Assembly (NCBI GenBank): GCA_036821185.1
Contig: DAISKD010000005.1
Coordinates: forward strand, 1-64,000
Length of the DNA stretch: 64,000 nt
Direction of reading: 5' to 3'
DNA from: CALJTV01 sp036821185
Lineage (GTDB): Bacteria > Chloroflexota > Dehalococcoidia > GIF9 > UBA5629
Below the pieces are notes generated by a model, which saw only the letters and a program-made list of their open reading frames with translations, was not told the DNA's origin and did no database searches. Numbering within the stretch: the first letter of the stretch is position 1; each line of letters opens with the position of its first letter. This document shows, piece after piece, positions 33,795 through 42,935 of this stretch. The position numbers and the translations under genes were made by a program.

Positions 33795-35156
33795 CTAATG
33801 GGTGCGCCGCCAGACGGTTCCTTTAGCGGTATCCTCGAGCACCACACCCAGCTCCAAAAGGCGAGCGCGTATTTTGTCGGCAAGACTCCAAGCTTTGGTA
33901 CGGCGTAGCTCGTCGCGCACCTCGATCAACAGCTCGACCAAAGGTTCAGCACTTAGCGCTGACTTCACCGGCTCCTGTAAAGTAAGTCCTAAAATGCCGG
34001 CAAGCTCCGCCAGAACGCCCCGCGCCTTGGCTACCCCGACTCCTGCTGCACGTGCTTTGTTGATCTCTCTCGCTAGGTCAAAGAGCACAGCTACGGCTTG
34101 GGCCGTGTTAAAATCATCATCCAGGCAATCGATAAACCGCTTTCTAAATAACTCAGCATCCAATTCACCTGTAGCCCCCTCATCTCCTTCGCTTCTCATC
34201 GCTTGCCGCAGCCGTTCTACACCAGCTTCGGCCGCTCGTAGCGCTTCCTCGGAATAAGTCAATGGACTGCGGTAGTGGGAACTCAAAACAAACAGCCGCA
34301 ACGCATCAGGGCTATGCAGTTTAAGCGCATCTTTCACAGTTATCAGGTTCCCCAGCGACTTGCTCATCTTCTCCTCACCAAACTGGAGCAGGCCGTTATG
34401 TAGCCAATATCTGACAAAGGGCACCACCCCCGTATAGCTTTCGGATTGCGCTATCTCGTTCTCGTGATGTGGGAAAATAAGGTCCTGTCCGCCACCATGA
34501 ATATCAATGCCCTCACCCAGATATCTCAACGACATCGCACTGCATTCAATATGCCATCCAGGTCTCCCCTCGCCCCAAGGGCTCGCCCACCAAGGCTCTC
34601 CTGGTTTGGCAGCCTTCCATAAAGCGAAGTCAAGCGGAAACTCTTTCTCTCCACCTTCGGCGGAGCCGCGTGCCAGCATATCATCCAGACTCTGATGTGA
34701 CAGCTTCCCATAATCGGGGAAGCTTTTCACTCTAAAATACACACTGCCTTTGGATACATATGCATGTCCCCTCTTTATCAGGCCTTCTATTATTTCGATC
34801 ATCTTCGGTATCTCTTCCGTCGCTTTGGGGTAAATATGAGCCCTCTTTATATTCAGCGCATCCATGTCCTCAAAATACTCAGCAATGTACTTCTCCGCTA
34901 GCTCCAGCGCTGGAATGCCCAGTTCCCGCGCCCGGTTGATTATCTTGTCATCTATATCAGTGAAGTTCTGTACATGTTTCACCTTGTAGCCTTTGAACTC
35001 CAGGTAACGCCTTATGACATCAAAAACTATGTAACTCATCGCATGCCCTATATGGCAATGGTCGTATACAGTTACACCACAAACATACATGGTGACCTCG
35101 TTGCCAGCGGGAGAAAATTCCTCTTTGGTTCCAGACAGAGTGTTAAAAACCTTCAT
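33795..35156 (-). CDS. cysS: Cysteinyl-tRNA synthetase
   Basis: CysS charges tRNA-Cys. Zinc-binding Cys in YVCGVTVYDHCHIGHAMSY (with the HIGH motif), the distal ligands in HIECSAMSLRYLG and HHENEIAQSE, and KMSKSLGN are all present in 453 residues. ATG 35156 is chosen because TTTTGGAG lies 6 nt upstream; a TTG 12 bp earlier is within that site. It follows cysE in the minus operon from radA. Confidence 0.96.
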   Translation of the reverse strand: MKVFNTLSGTKEEFSPAGNEVTMYVCGVTVYDHCHIGHAMSYIVFDVIRRYLEFKGYKVKHVQNFTDIDDKIINRARELGIPALELAEKYIAEYFEDMDALNIKRAHIYPKATEEIPKMIEIIEGLIKRGHAYVSKGSVYFRVKSFPDYGKLSHQSLDDMLARGSAEGGEKEFPLDFALWKAAKPGEPWWASPWGEGRPGWHIECSAMSLRYLGEGIDIHGGGQDLIFPHHENEIAQSESYTGVVPFVRYWLHNGLLQFGEEKMSKSLGNLITVKDALKLHSPDALRLFVLSSHYRSPLTYSEEALRAAEAGVERLRQAMRSEGDEGATGELDAELFRKRFIDCLDDDFNTAQAVAVLFDLAREINKARAAGVGVAKARGVLAELAGILGLTLQEPVKSALSAEPLVELLIEVRDELRRTKAWSLADKIRARLLELGVVLEDTAKGTVWRRTH

Positions 35157-35173
35157 GTTCTTCTCCAAAAGGC

Positions 35174-35827
35174 TTAATTTGTTTCGCGTGCCTCAGACTG
35201 TATCGCTCTCAGTTTATATTCCAACTCAGCAATGCGCCTCTCCAGATTCTCCAACCTTTCCCAAACAGGGTCTGGTAATTTCTCAACGGTATCGGTATCT
35301 GGATTTCGAATCTCCACTATCCTGCCGGGAACTCCCACCACAGTGGCATTAGCTGGTACCGAGGTTATTACCACTGAGCCAGCACCTATCTTGACATTAT
35401 CGCCGATAGTGATGGCACCTATGAGCTTTGCCCCGGCACCAACTACCACGTTGTTGCCCAAGGTCGGGTGGCGCTTTGTTTTCATAAGGCTGGTGCCACC
35501 CAAAGTAACACCCTGATATAGGGCGACATTGTCGCCTATCTCAGCAGTCTCGCCAATCACCACACCCATACCATGGTCGATAAAAAACCCCTCCCCTATC
35601 TTGGCTCCGGGGTGAATCTCGATCCCGGTCAAAAAGCGGCTTATATGAGAAATAAACCTGGGGAAAAACGGAATACGCCAGCACCATAATTTGTGTGCCA
35701 GACGGTGAAATTGACGGGCGTGGAAACCCGGATAAGCAAAAATAACTTCCCAAACGCTCCTTACCGCCGGGTCACGCTCGAACACCACCTGTATGTCCTT
35801 CTTGATGCTTCTGTAAAGCCCTATCAT
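35174..35827 (-). CDS. cysE: Serine O-acetyltransferase
   Basis: CysE acetylates serine for cysteine synthesis. The 217-residue protein has an N-terminal helical part and a left-handed hexapeptide beta-helix: IHPGAKIGEGFFIDHGMGVVIG with the active His, NVALYQGVTLGGT, and HPTLGNNVVVGAGAKLIGAI. A short coiled-coil tail (LENLERRIAELEYKLRAIQ) follows. It sits between ispF and cysS; the association of cysteine supply with cysS is sensible. Confidence 0.95.
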   Translation of the reverse strand: MIGLYRSIKKDIQVVFERDPAVRSVWEVIFAYPGFHARQFHRLAHKLWCWRIPFFPRFISHISRFLTGIEIHPGAKIGEGFFIDHGMGVVIGETAEIGDNVALYQGVTLGGTSLMKTKRHPTLGNNVVVGAGAKLIGAITIGDNVKIGAGSVVITSVPANATVVGVPGRIVEIRNPDTDTVEKLPDPVWERLENLERRIAELEYKLRAIQSEARETN

Positions 35828-35844
35828 TTTTCCTCACCAAGTGT

Positions 35845-36321
35845 TCACTTGGTCTCAGTAACCATCGACACAGCGTAAGCAGCTATACCTTCTCCCCTCC
35901 CCACAAAACCTAAACCTTCGTTGGTCGTTGCTTTGACTGTGACCTGCGAAACTCCTATGCCCAGCACCCGACTTATCCGGGCTCTCATTTCGTCAATAAA
36001 AGCCGACAACCTGGGGCGTTCGGCAACAACAACCGCATCAATATTGCACACCACCACCCCACTGTGCCTGAGCAGTTTCTCCACCTCTTCTAGTATGACC
36101 AAGCTAGAAATATTAGCATACCGGGGATCCTCCGGGGGAAAATAGTTGCCAATATCCTTTAGCCCCGCTGCACCTAGAAGAGAATCGGCAACCGCATGAA
36201 TCAAAACGTCGGCATCACTATGGCCACCCAATCCCTTTTCAAAAGGTATTTCCACACCGCCAATGACCAGTTTGCGTCCCGGTACCAAAGGATGGACATC
36301 ATATCCCAGACCTACTCGCAT
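35845..36321 (-). CDS. ispF: 2-C-methyl-D-erythritol 2,4-cyclodiphosphate synthase
   Basis: IspF closes the cyclodiphosphate ring in the MEP isoprenoid pathway. GYDVHPLVPGR supplies the metal Asp and His, GGHSDADVLIHAVADSLLGA is present with DIGNYFPPEDPRY, and ATTNEGLGFVGRGEGIA ends the 158-residue protein. It overlaps the ispD end by 23 bp and so is probably coupled to it. Confidence 0.97.
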   Translation of the reverse strand: MRVGLGYDVHPLVPGRKLVIGGVEIPFEKGLGGHSDADVLIHAVADSLLGAAGLKDIGNYFPPEDPRYANISSLVILEEVEKLLRHSGVVVCNIDAVVVAERPRLSAFIDEMRARISRVLGIGVSQVTVKATTNEGLGFVGRGEGIAAYAVSMVTETK

Positions 36322-36988
36322 TATCCTCTCCAGCTATGATCTCGGCTAACAGAAAGTCCTCTGGGGTAGTAACCTTAATGTTGCTATAGGATCCCATGTA
36401 TAGCCTGACAGTATACCCCAGCTTCTCCACCAGTTCAGCATCATCAGTCACATCGTCTTTTACCCTCGCATGGGCCTCAGCTATTATATCAAAGCGAAAC
36501 ACCTGAGGGGTCTGTGCCATCCATACCATGTCACGGGGTAACGTCTTGCGGACAGTCATATCACCATCGCAAAACTTTACCGTGTCCTTAACCGGAACCG
36601 CCGCTATAGCTGTGCCGGTTTCTTGCGCAGCTTCCAATCCTCGACGTATCAGCTCTGTTGTCAAAAATGGCCTCGCTCCATCGTGTATGACCACCCAGTG
36701 GCATCCCTCTAGCAGGTCCAGCCCTTGTCTGACAGAGTCGCGGCGCCTGGAACCACCAAGACAGAGCCGCGACTTTGACCATCCCCTCCCCACAGCTAGT
36801 TTTTCCACAGCATTAAAATTGGCCTTGTTTAAGACAATAACCATCTGGTTGACCAAATCACAAGCCTGACAGACATCCGCCGACCAAGCTATCAAAGGTT
36901 TACCTTTCAAAGGCAACAGTGTCTTGTCTACACCCATCCGCCGACTGCTTCCTGCGGCAACGATAATTGCCCCTACCCTTGAAATCAT
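36299..36988 (-). CDS. ispD: 2-C-methyl-D-erythritol 4-phosphate cytidylyltransferase
   Basis: IspD makes CDP-methylerythritol in the MEP pathway. The nucleotide-binding AAGSSRRMGVDKTLLPLKGKP, the GGSRRRDSVRQGL segment, VVIHDGARPFLT and DDAELVEKLG with IKVTTPEDFLLAE are in place in 229 residues. Its ATG overlaps the radA stop (ATGA). ispD and ispF are adjacent, as in many bacteria. Confidence 0.96.
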   Translation of the reverse strand: MISRVGAIIVAAGSSRRMGVDKTLLPLKGKPLIAWSADVCQACDLVNQMVIVLNKANFNAVEKLAVGRGWSKSRLCLGGSRRRDSVRQGLDLLEGCHWVVIHDGARPFLTTELIRRGLEAAQETGTAIAAVPVKDTVKFCDGDMTVRKTLPRDMVWMAQTPQVFRFDIIAEAHARVKDDVTDDAELVEKLGYTVRLYMGSYSNIKVTTPEDFLLAEIIAGEDNASRSGI

Positions 36989-38379
36989 GAGTCTCCCTCA
37001 CTAGGTTTACTTCTAGGCGTCTTCGATAGTCCTAACCTCAGCGCTTCAGACACAGTAGCTGATCTCAAAATCTCCACCCCGTCTACCGCCAGTTTGGGTG
37101 AAACTGCCGGAACGAGACACCGTCTAAAGCCCAGCCTAACGACCTCTCCAACCCGCCTTTCCAGTTGAGGTACAGCACGGAGTTCGCCACTTAACCCAAT
37201 CTCACCCACGGCCACCAGTTCAGGGAGAACAGTTCTGTCTTTAAAGCTTGAGGAAATAGCTAAAGCGATTCCAAGATCAGCAGCCGGCTCGCTTATCTTT
37301 AAGCCACCGACTACACTTGCTATCACATCCTGCCCTGAGAGATTGACCCCAGCACGCCGGGACAGCACCGCCACAATCAGCAGTAGCCGCCCGAAATCAA
37401 TCCCGTTGGCAATCCGTCTCGGCGGTCCGAAACTAGCGGGGTTCGTCAACGCCTGCACTTCAACTAGTAAAGGGCGGCTCCCCTCAAGCGTGGGCACCAC
37501 TGCTGACCCAACCATAGCCCCACGCTGCGAAGTCAAAAAGACCTCGGAGGGGTTCGACACCTCCATCAGACCCCGACCGGTCATCTCAAAGACGCCCACT
37601 TCATTTGTCGAACCGAAACGGTTCTTTGTACTTCGCAGTATACGATAACTACCCAAAGCCTCGCCTTCAAGGTAAAGTACCGTGTCCACGATATGCTCCA
37701 GTGCCCTCGGTCCCGCTATCGCTCCATCCTTAGTCACATGTCCTGTTATAAATACTGGCACACCGCTGCGTTTTGCCCACTGCATAAGCCTTAAGGTGCA
37801 TTCCCGTATCTGAGCGACACTCCCAGGTGTACCTACCACATCTTCTAAATAGACGGTCTGAATAGAGTCGATAACAGCGAGAGCTGGCGCCAGGTCCTCA
37901 AGTTGCCTAAGTATCACCTCAAGACGCGTCTCACAAAGAACAAACAGCCCTTCACCCTCCACCCCCAACCTTTCTGCCCGCAGCTTGATCTGCTGGACAG
38001 ACTCCTCGCCAGAAACATACAGGACTTTTTTGCCACAACTAGCCATGCCTGAACACACTTGGAGCAATAGCGTGGACTTGCCTATTCCGGGGTCACCGCC
38101 GATGAGCACCAGAGAGCCAGGCACCAGCCCATCGCCCAGGACCCTGTTCAGCTCAGCAGTAGGCAACTGTAGCCTGGGCACACCTTCAGTCGTCAAACTG
38201 GAGATCGCCTGAGGGGTACTATCACCAAACTTGACCGGCGATATCGAGCCAGTAGCAACAACCTCAGTCTCTATAAAACTATTCCATTCCTGACAGTTGG
38301 GACATCGCCCCAACCACTTGGGGCTTTCTTTCCCGCACTGCTGGCAAACAAAAACGGTCTTATACCTGGGCCTACTCAC
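36985..38379 (-). CDS. radA: DNA repair protein RadA
   Basis: RadA promotes branch migration in homologous recombination. The 464-residue protein has a zinc finger (FVCQQCGKESPKWLGRCPNC), a RecA-like ATPase with GGDPGIGKSTLLLQV, the RadA-specific KNRFGSTNEVGVFEM motif and a C-terminal Lon-like domain (NPASFGPPRRIANGID). The start is GTG 38379. It heads the unit radA-ispD-ispF-cysE-cysS. Confidence 0.96.
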   Translation of the reverse strand: MSRPRYKTVFVCQQCGKESPKWLGRCPNCQEWNSFIETEVVATGSISPVKFGDSTPQAISSLTTEGVPRLQLPTAELNRVLGDGLVPGSLVLIGGDPGIGKSTLLLQVCSGMASCGKKVLYVSGEESVQQIKLRAERLGVEGEGLFVLCETRLEVILRQLEDLAPALAVIDSIQTVYLEDVVGTPGSVAQIRECTLRLMQWAKRSGVPVFITGHVTKDGAIAGPRALEHIVDTVLYLEGEALGSYRILRSTKNRFGSTNEVGVFEMTGRGLMEVSNPSEVFLTSQRGAMVGSAVVPTLEGSRPLLVEVQALTNPASFGPPRRIANGIDFGRLLLIVAVLSRRAGVNLSGQDVIASVVGGLKISEPAADLGIALAISSSFKDRTVLPELVAVGEIGLSGELRAVPQLERRVGEVVRLGFRRCLVPAVSPKLAVDGVEILRSATVSEALRLGLSKTPRSKPSEGDS

Positions 38380-38443
38380 AACCAGTACCCTTGGTACCCG
38401 CCAAATACAGTGGACTATAACATACTAACATACATAGATTAAA

Positions 38444-38479
38444 GGGGACGGGACTGTTACATTAACCAATCCCGTCCCC
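38444..38479 (-). terminator. Terminator downstream of clpC
   Basis: GGGGACGGGA and TCCCGTCCCC form a perfect 10-bp stem with a 16-nt loop. The following minus-strand run is only TTTAAT, so strength is uncertain. Confidence 0.65.
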
Positions 38480-38535
38480 ACTTCAATGACACAAACCACG
38501 CCTTCTACTTCAGTGCAGAAACGCTGCTTCAGCTA

Positions 38536-41025
38536 TCAATGCTCCGGTAATTGTTCGGTAGGCGCTTCGCCCATCAGCGCTCCAGCAGTAGCCTTGATCA
38601 CGATCTTCTCGCCATCGTAATCGACCACCACCGTGTCACCTGGCCTGAATTCACCTCTGAGCAGTGCTTCGGAAAGCTTGTCCTCAACCTCACTCTGGAT
38701 CACACGGCGCAAAGGCCTGGCTCCGTAGGTGGGGTTGTACCCCTTCTCGCCAAGAAACTCCTTGGCTGAATCGGTAACTTCCAGTTTCATATTCCGGTCA
38801 GAAAGCGATTTGGCCACCTGGCTGAGTATCAGGTCAACGATCTGTTTGATATGCTCCTTGGTAAGTGGATGAAAGACTACCACTTCGTCTATTCGGTTCA
38901 AAAATTCGGGCAAGAAAGTAGTCTTCAGCTCAGAAAGCACCTTCTCTTTCATCTTTTCATACTCTGCCTGCCGGCTTTCCTCTTCGTCAAACCGCGCCGT
39001 AAAGCCAATTGTCATAGCGCCTTTAATGTGCTTGGCACCAACATTGCTGGTCATCACTATGATGCTATTACGGAAATCCACCCTCCTGCCTTTGGCATCG
39101 GTCAGGTGACCATCGTCAAAAATTTGAAGCAATATGTTGAAAACATCGGGGTGTGCTTTCTCAATCTCGTCAAGCAGTATCACACAATAGGGCTTACGCC
39201 GCACAGCCTCGGTGAGTTGCCCTCCCTCTTCATAGCCTACATATCCTGGAGGTGCCCCAACCAGCCTAGCAACCGTGTGCCTCTCCATAAACTCGGACAT
39301 ATCGAGGCGTATCATCGCATCCTCAGTACCGAACATGAACTCGGCCAGTGCCCGTACCAGTTCGGTTTTGCCAACTCCAGTGGGTCCTAGGAACATAAAA
39401 CAACCTATCGGCCGACGCGGGTCTTTGAGTCCAGCTCGAGCCCGTCTAACTGCCCGGGATACGATGTTTATCGCCTCGTCCTGTCCGATGATGCGCCGAT
39501 GCAGAGCCTCTTCCATATTGAGGAGTCTGCTCGTCTCGTCCTGCGTCAAACGCGCCACCGGGACACCAGTCCACATACTGACCACTTCGGCGATGTCTTC
39601 AGCAGTCACCACAGGCTTGTCAAGCTCCCGCTCTGTCTGCCATTTCTGTTCCATAGCAGCAATTTTTTCCATCAATTGGACTTCCCTGTCTCGCAATTCA
39701 GCAGCATGCTCATAATTCTTCTCTGCAATAGCAGCTTCTTTGTCCCTGCGAACCGCTTCCAAGGCTCGCCGAGCTTCAGTAAGCCCTAAGGGGACTGCGC
39801 CTCGCTTGATACGCACCCTAGAAGCTGCTTCGTCCATCACGTCAATAGCCTTGTCTGGCAAAAAGCGGTCAGGGATGTACCGCGCCGAGAGCAAAGCCGC
39901 TGCCTGCAATGCCTCATCACTTATGATCAGTTTGTGGTGCTCCTCATATCTTGACTTGATACCGCGGAGGATCTCCAGAGTCTGCTCCACAGTTGGTTCA
40001 GCTACTAAAACCGGCTGAAAGCGCCGTTCCAAGGCCGCGTCTTTCTCAATATACTTACGATAGTCGTCCAATGTGGTAGCGCCTATACATTGTATCTCGC
40101 CTCGAGACAAAGATGGCTTCAATATGTTTGAAGCATCCACAGCACCCTCAGCAGCACCAGCGCCAACTATTGTGTGTAACTCATCAACAAAGATCAGGCA
40201 ATTGCCCGCGGTCTTTATCTCTTCAATAACTTTCTTAAGTCTTTCCTCAAACTCACCGCGATACTTTGTCCCGGCAACCAGAGAACCTATATCAAGAGTT
40301 ACCAAACGCTTCCCTTGCAATGTTTCAGGGACATCCCCGGCCACAATTCTATGCGCCAGCCCCTCCACTATAGCCGTCTTACCGACGCCAGGCTCACCGA
40401 TAAGTGCCGGATTATTTTTGGTACGCCGACTCAGGATCTGTATGACACGCTCTATTTCTTTTTCTCGGTCTATGATTGGGTCAAGCTTCCCTAATCTCGC
40501 GGCATTTGTCAGGTCTATCCCCAACTGGTCCAGCACCGGGGTCTTCACCGTGCCACGCATGGCAGAACGGGAGTGAGCCGTGCCCTGGCTCAATATGGCA
40601 TTTATCTCCGCCTGTACCTTCTCCAGAGTAATACCAAAACTCTCAAGCACACTTACTGCCGCGCCTTCCCTCTCACGAAGTAAACCGAGTAAAAGGTGCT
40701 CAGTACCTATGTAGTTATGGTTCATTCGTCGCGCTTCATCAACAGCCAGCTCAATGACCCGCTTCGCCCTTGGGGTAAGCCCCACTTCGCCTATGGCTGT
40801 CCTCTCCCCACGCCCCACCACAAATTCAACAGCCGCCCTTATTTTATTTGGTGGCACACCCAGATTGGTCAATACCCTACTGGCCGCACCCTCCTCCTCG
40901 GCAACAAGCCCTAAGAGAATGTGCTCCGTGTCGATGTAATTGTGCCCAAACCTTTGTGCCTCTTCCTGAGCTCTGCTCAAGGCACGACGGGCTCTCTCAG
41001 AAAACTTCTCAAACCTGTTAGCCAT
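38536..41025 (-). CDS. clpC: ATP-dependent Clp protease ATP-binding subunit ClpC
   Basis: ClpC is a class I Hsp100 unfoldase that feeds ClpP. The 829 residues contain two N-terminal Clp_N repeats (1-145), AAA module 1 with GEPGVGKTAIVEG, a UVR/coiled-coil middle (EKNYEHAAELRDREVQLMEK), AAA module 2 with GPTGVGKTELVRALAE and a C-terminal D2-small domain. A consensus promoter lies upstream and no CIRCE is seen there. No mcsA/mcsB/ctsR cluster is next to it. Confidence 0.96.
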   Translation of the reverse strand: MANRFEKFSERARRALSRAQEEAQRFGHNYIDTEHILLGLVAEEEGAASRVLTNLGVPPNKIRAAVEFVVGRGERTAIGEVGLTPRAKRVIELAVDEARRMNHNYIGTEHLLLGLLREREGAAVSVLESFGITLEKVQAEINAILSQGTAHSRSAMRGTVKTPVLDQLGIDLTNAARLGKLDPIIDREKEIERVIQILSRRTKNNPALIGEPGVGKTAIVEGLAHRIVAGDVPETLQGKRLVTLDIGSLVAGTKYRGEFEERLKKVIEEIKTAGNCLIFVDELHTIVGAGAAEGAVDASNILKPSLSRGEIQCIGATTLDDYRKYIEKDAALERRFQPVLVAEPTVEQTLEILRGIKSRYEEHHKLIISDEALQAAALLSARYIPDRFLPDKAIDVMDEAASRVRIKRGAVPLGLTEARRALEAVRRDKEAAIAEKNYEHAAELRDREVQLMEKIAAMEQKWQTERELDKPVVTAEDIAEVVSMWTGVPVARLTQDETSRLLNMEEALHRRIIGQDEAINIVSRAVRRARAGLKDPRRPIGCFMFLGPTGVGKTELVRALAEFMFGTEDAMIRLDMSEFMERHTVARLVGAPPGYVGYEEGGQLTEAVRRKPYCVILLDEIEKAHPDVFNILLQIFDDGHLTDAKGRRVDFRNSIIVMTSNVGAKHIKGAMTIGFTARFDEEESRQAEYEKMKEKVLSELKTTFLPEFLNRIDEVVVFHPLTKEHIKQIVDLILSQVAKSLSDRNMKLEVTDSAKEFLGEKGYNPTYGARPLRRVIQSEVEDKLSEALLRGEFRPGDTVVVDYDGEKIVIKATAGALMGEAPTEQLPEH

Positions 41026-41079
41026 ACTTGGCTCTCACTTGCTGGTAATCATTCCTAGCTACCAAGGCTATCGAATTAA

Positions 41080-41108
41080 ATTATAGGCTGTTCACCACAA
41101 TGTGTCAA
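41080..41108 (-). promoter_or_regulatory. clpC promoter
   Basis: On the minus strand TTGACA (41108-41103), 17 bp, TATAAT (41085-41080): full consensus. The leader to clpC is about 50 nt. Confidence 0.85.
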
Positions 41109-41158
41109 ATTGGGGACATTGCAAATAAGATATGCAGCTAAATGAGCAAATTTAAAAG

Positions 41159-41278
41159 CCCCTGGCAGTGGCATATTTTCCCAAGGAGTTGCCCCCTCAG
41201 TATCGTCTGCGCTGAGGTGTTTCACTTCCGTGTTCGGGATGGGAACGGGTGGTTCCACCTCGCTCTGACCACCAGAGG
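41159..41278 (-). rRNA. rrf: 5S ribosomal RNA, stand-alone gene
   Basis: The minus strand folds as 5S: ends CCTCTGG and CCAGGGG pair, and the conserved CCCGTTCCCATCCCGAACAC is followed by GGAAGTGAAACACCTCAGCG. Length is 120 nt. The region upstream (41281-41684) is not 23S sequence. A separate TTGACA promoter ends a few bases before the gene, so it is transcribed by itself, far from the 16S at the left edge. Confidence 0.95.
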
Positions 41279-41291
41279 CTAACAACCTTTT

Positions 41292-41320
41292 ATGATAGCC
41301 TAAAAAGTCATGGTTGTCAA
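41292..41320 (-). promoter_or_regulatory. 5S rRNA promoter
   Basis: On the minus strand TTGACA (41320-41315), 17 bp, TATCAT (41297-41292). Transcription would begin near 41285, about 7 nt before the mature 5S end. Confidence 0.85.
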
Positions 41321-41348
41321 AACAGCTTTACTTGTATTCGACATCTAT

Positions 41349-41377
41349 TTGACGCAATTTGCCTGCTGAGTTACAAT
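41349..41377 (+). promoter_or_regulatory. Promoter upstream of the MFS transporter gene
   Basis: TTGACG (41349-41354), 17 bp, TACAAT (41372-41377). This would leave a 5' leader of about 300 nt before the TTG at 41685. Confidence 0.5.
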
Positions 41378-41383
41378 ACCGCA

Positions 41384-41684
41384 ATCCGATAACGTAAAAA
41401 CATGATAGGCAATTCCTCCTGGCTTAATAAAAGACCACGCTTTACATCATGCTACAAAAATCATGCTTGGGATAGGAATAGCAAGAGCTGTACAGTAGCG
41501 ATTGCCCTATCAACGCAGGTACACCCTACCCCCCGCTGTATTGAACAAGAAGGTTTCCTCAGGGGTAATAGATGTGTGGTTGGCGATAAATGCTCCAGTA
41601 TTACGAAGCTACTGATAAGGGGATGTAATTGCCACAGCAACCGATGGACAAGGTCGAAAAACTAGTCGACGAGGTTTTACAAGG
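41384..41684 (+). other. Long leader region before the MFS transporter, possibly structured
   Basis: No convincing gene is present in these 300 bases. GATAGGCAAT (41404-41413) can pair with ATTGCCCTATC (41501-41511) with a single bulge, closing an 88-nt domain. A 14-codon reading frame at 41644-41688 (MDKVEKLVDEVLQG) ends overlapping the TTG start of the transporter (TTGA). Whether the region is a riboswitch leader is open. Confidence 0.35.
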
Positions 41685-42932
41685 TTGACTGCAAAATCTC
41701 CACAATCAACACCGAGCAAAAGAACATTGCTCGCCCTTCATCCAAATATCTTCTTTCTGGGAATAGTGAGCTTTTTGACCGATGTCAGTAGTGAAATGAT
41801 ATTTACCCTTATGCCCCTTTTCTTAGCCAACATATTGGGGGCTACCACGGTAATCATCGGCTTCATAGAAGGCCTGGCTGACAGCATAGCCTCAGTTTTG
41901 AGAGTAGTCAGCGGCTGGCTCAGCGATAGACTGGGGAAGCGAAAGCCTTTGAGTTTTGCGGGCTACGCTATTTCTGCCGTAGCAAAACCCTTCATGTGCC
42001 TTGCCAGCACTTGGGCAATGGTTCTGGGCATCAGATTCTCAGATAGATTAGGTAAAGGCATTCGTACCGCCCCCAGAGACGCCTTGGTAGCCGACTCTGC
42101 CACGCTGGAAAACAGGGGGAAAGCCTTTGGCTTCCACCGCGCCATGGATACCTCCGGTGCAGTCTGTGGGCTGGTATTCGCCGCCATCGTGGTCTTCCTT
42201 ACACAAAAAGGCGCCTTAGAACTGGCACAGGACACTTACCAGTTGTTGGTGATCATCGGTGTTATTCCTGCGATACTGGCACTGGTTTTCTTTCTCTTCA
42301 TAAAAGAGACCAAGAAGGAACAAGCAACGCCTGACAAAGCAGTAGACACGCCAGGAGTTCAAGAGACAAACAAGAAAAACATTTCCACCAAACTCGATGT
42401 GCGCTTCAAGGTCTTCTTGCTTATTATCTTTGTTTTTTCCCTGGGAAACTCCAGCGACGCTTTTCTCATTCTACGCGCTCAGAACCTGGGCAATCCTGTT
42501 TTCAGCATCCTTGTTATGCTGGTCCTTTTTAATCTCGTCTACGCCCTCATTTCCACACCTGCCGGCACTCTTTCTGACAGACTTGGAAGACGCCGACTTA
42601 TTCTTTTGGGATGGCTGGCATATGGCATGACCTACTTAGGTTTTGCCGTGGCTAGTAGCGCCTGGCAGGCCTGGTTATTGTTCATGCTATACGGCGTATA
42701 CTATGGGTTAGCGGAAGGTGTGGTCCGAGCTTTTGTCGCTGACCTTGTGCCAGCAAACAAAAGGGGTACTGCCTACGGATTCTTTCACACCGTAGTCGGG
42801 CTTACTCTCCTGCCAGCGAGCATCATCGCCGGGTGGTTATGGCACTCGCTCAGTCCCGCTGCCCCCTTCTACTTCGGTGCTGGCCTGGCACTGCTAGCTA
42901 TGCTGGGGCTGGCCTTGTTGGTCCGTGAGTGA
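41685..42932 (+). CDS. MFS transporter
   Basis: A 415-residue major facilitator with about twelve membrane segments. The loop motif GWLSDRLGKRKPLSFAGY and the repeat GTLSDRLGRRRLILLGW mark the two halves. DRLGKGIRTAPRDALVADS is typical of a subgroup of uncharacterised bacterial drug/metabolite exporters. A charged loop (about 205-240) joins the halves. TTG 41685 is preferred; the ribosome site is weak. It converges with panC with only 3 bp between. Confidence 0.9.
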   Translation: MTAKSPQSTPSKRTLLALHPNIFFLGIVSFLTDVSSEMIFTLMPLFLANILGATTVIIGFIEGLADSIASVLRVVSGWLSDRLGKRKPLSFAGYAISAVAKPFMCLASTWAMVLGIRFSDRLGKGIRTAPRDALVADSATLENRGKAFGFHRAMDTSGAVCGLVFAAIVVFLTQKGALELAQDTYQLLVIIGVIPAILALVFFLFIKETKKEQATPDKAVDTPGVQETNKKNISTKLDVRFKVFLLIIFVFSLGNSSDAFLILRAQNLGNPVFSILVMLVLFNLVYALISTPAGTLSDRLGRRRLILLGWLAYGMTYLGFAVASSAWQAWLLFMLYGVYYGLAEGVVRAFVADLVPANKRGTAYGFFHTVVGLTLLPASIIAGWLWHSLSPAAPFYFGAGLALLAMLGLALLVRE

Positions 42933-42935
42933 GCC

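Noticed and set aside
41402..41665. 87-residue plus frame upstream of the MFS gene
   Set aside because: Composition is not protein-like, no ribosome site, and a better explanation is a leader region.
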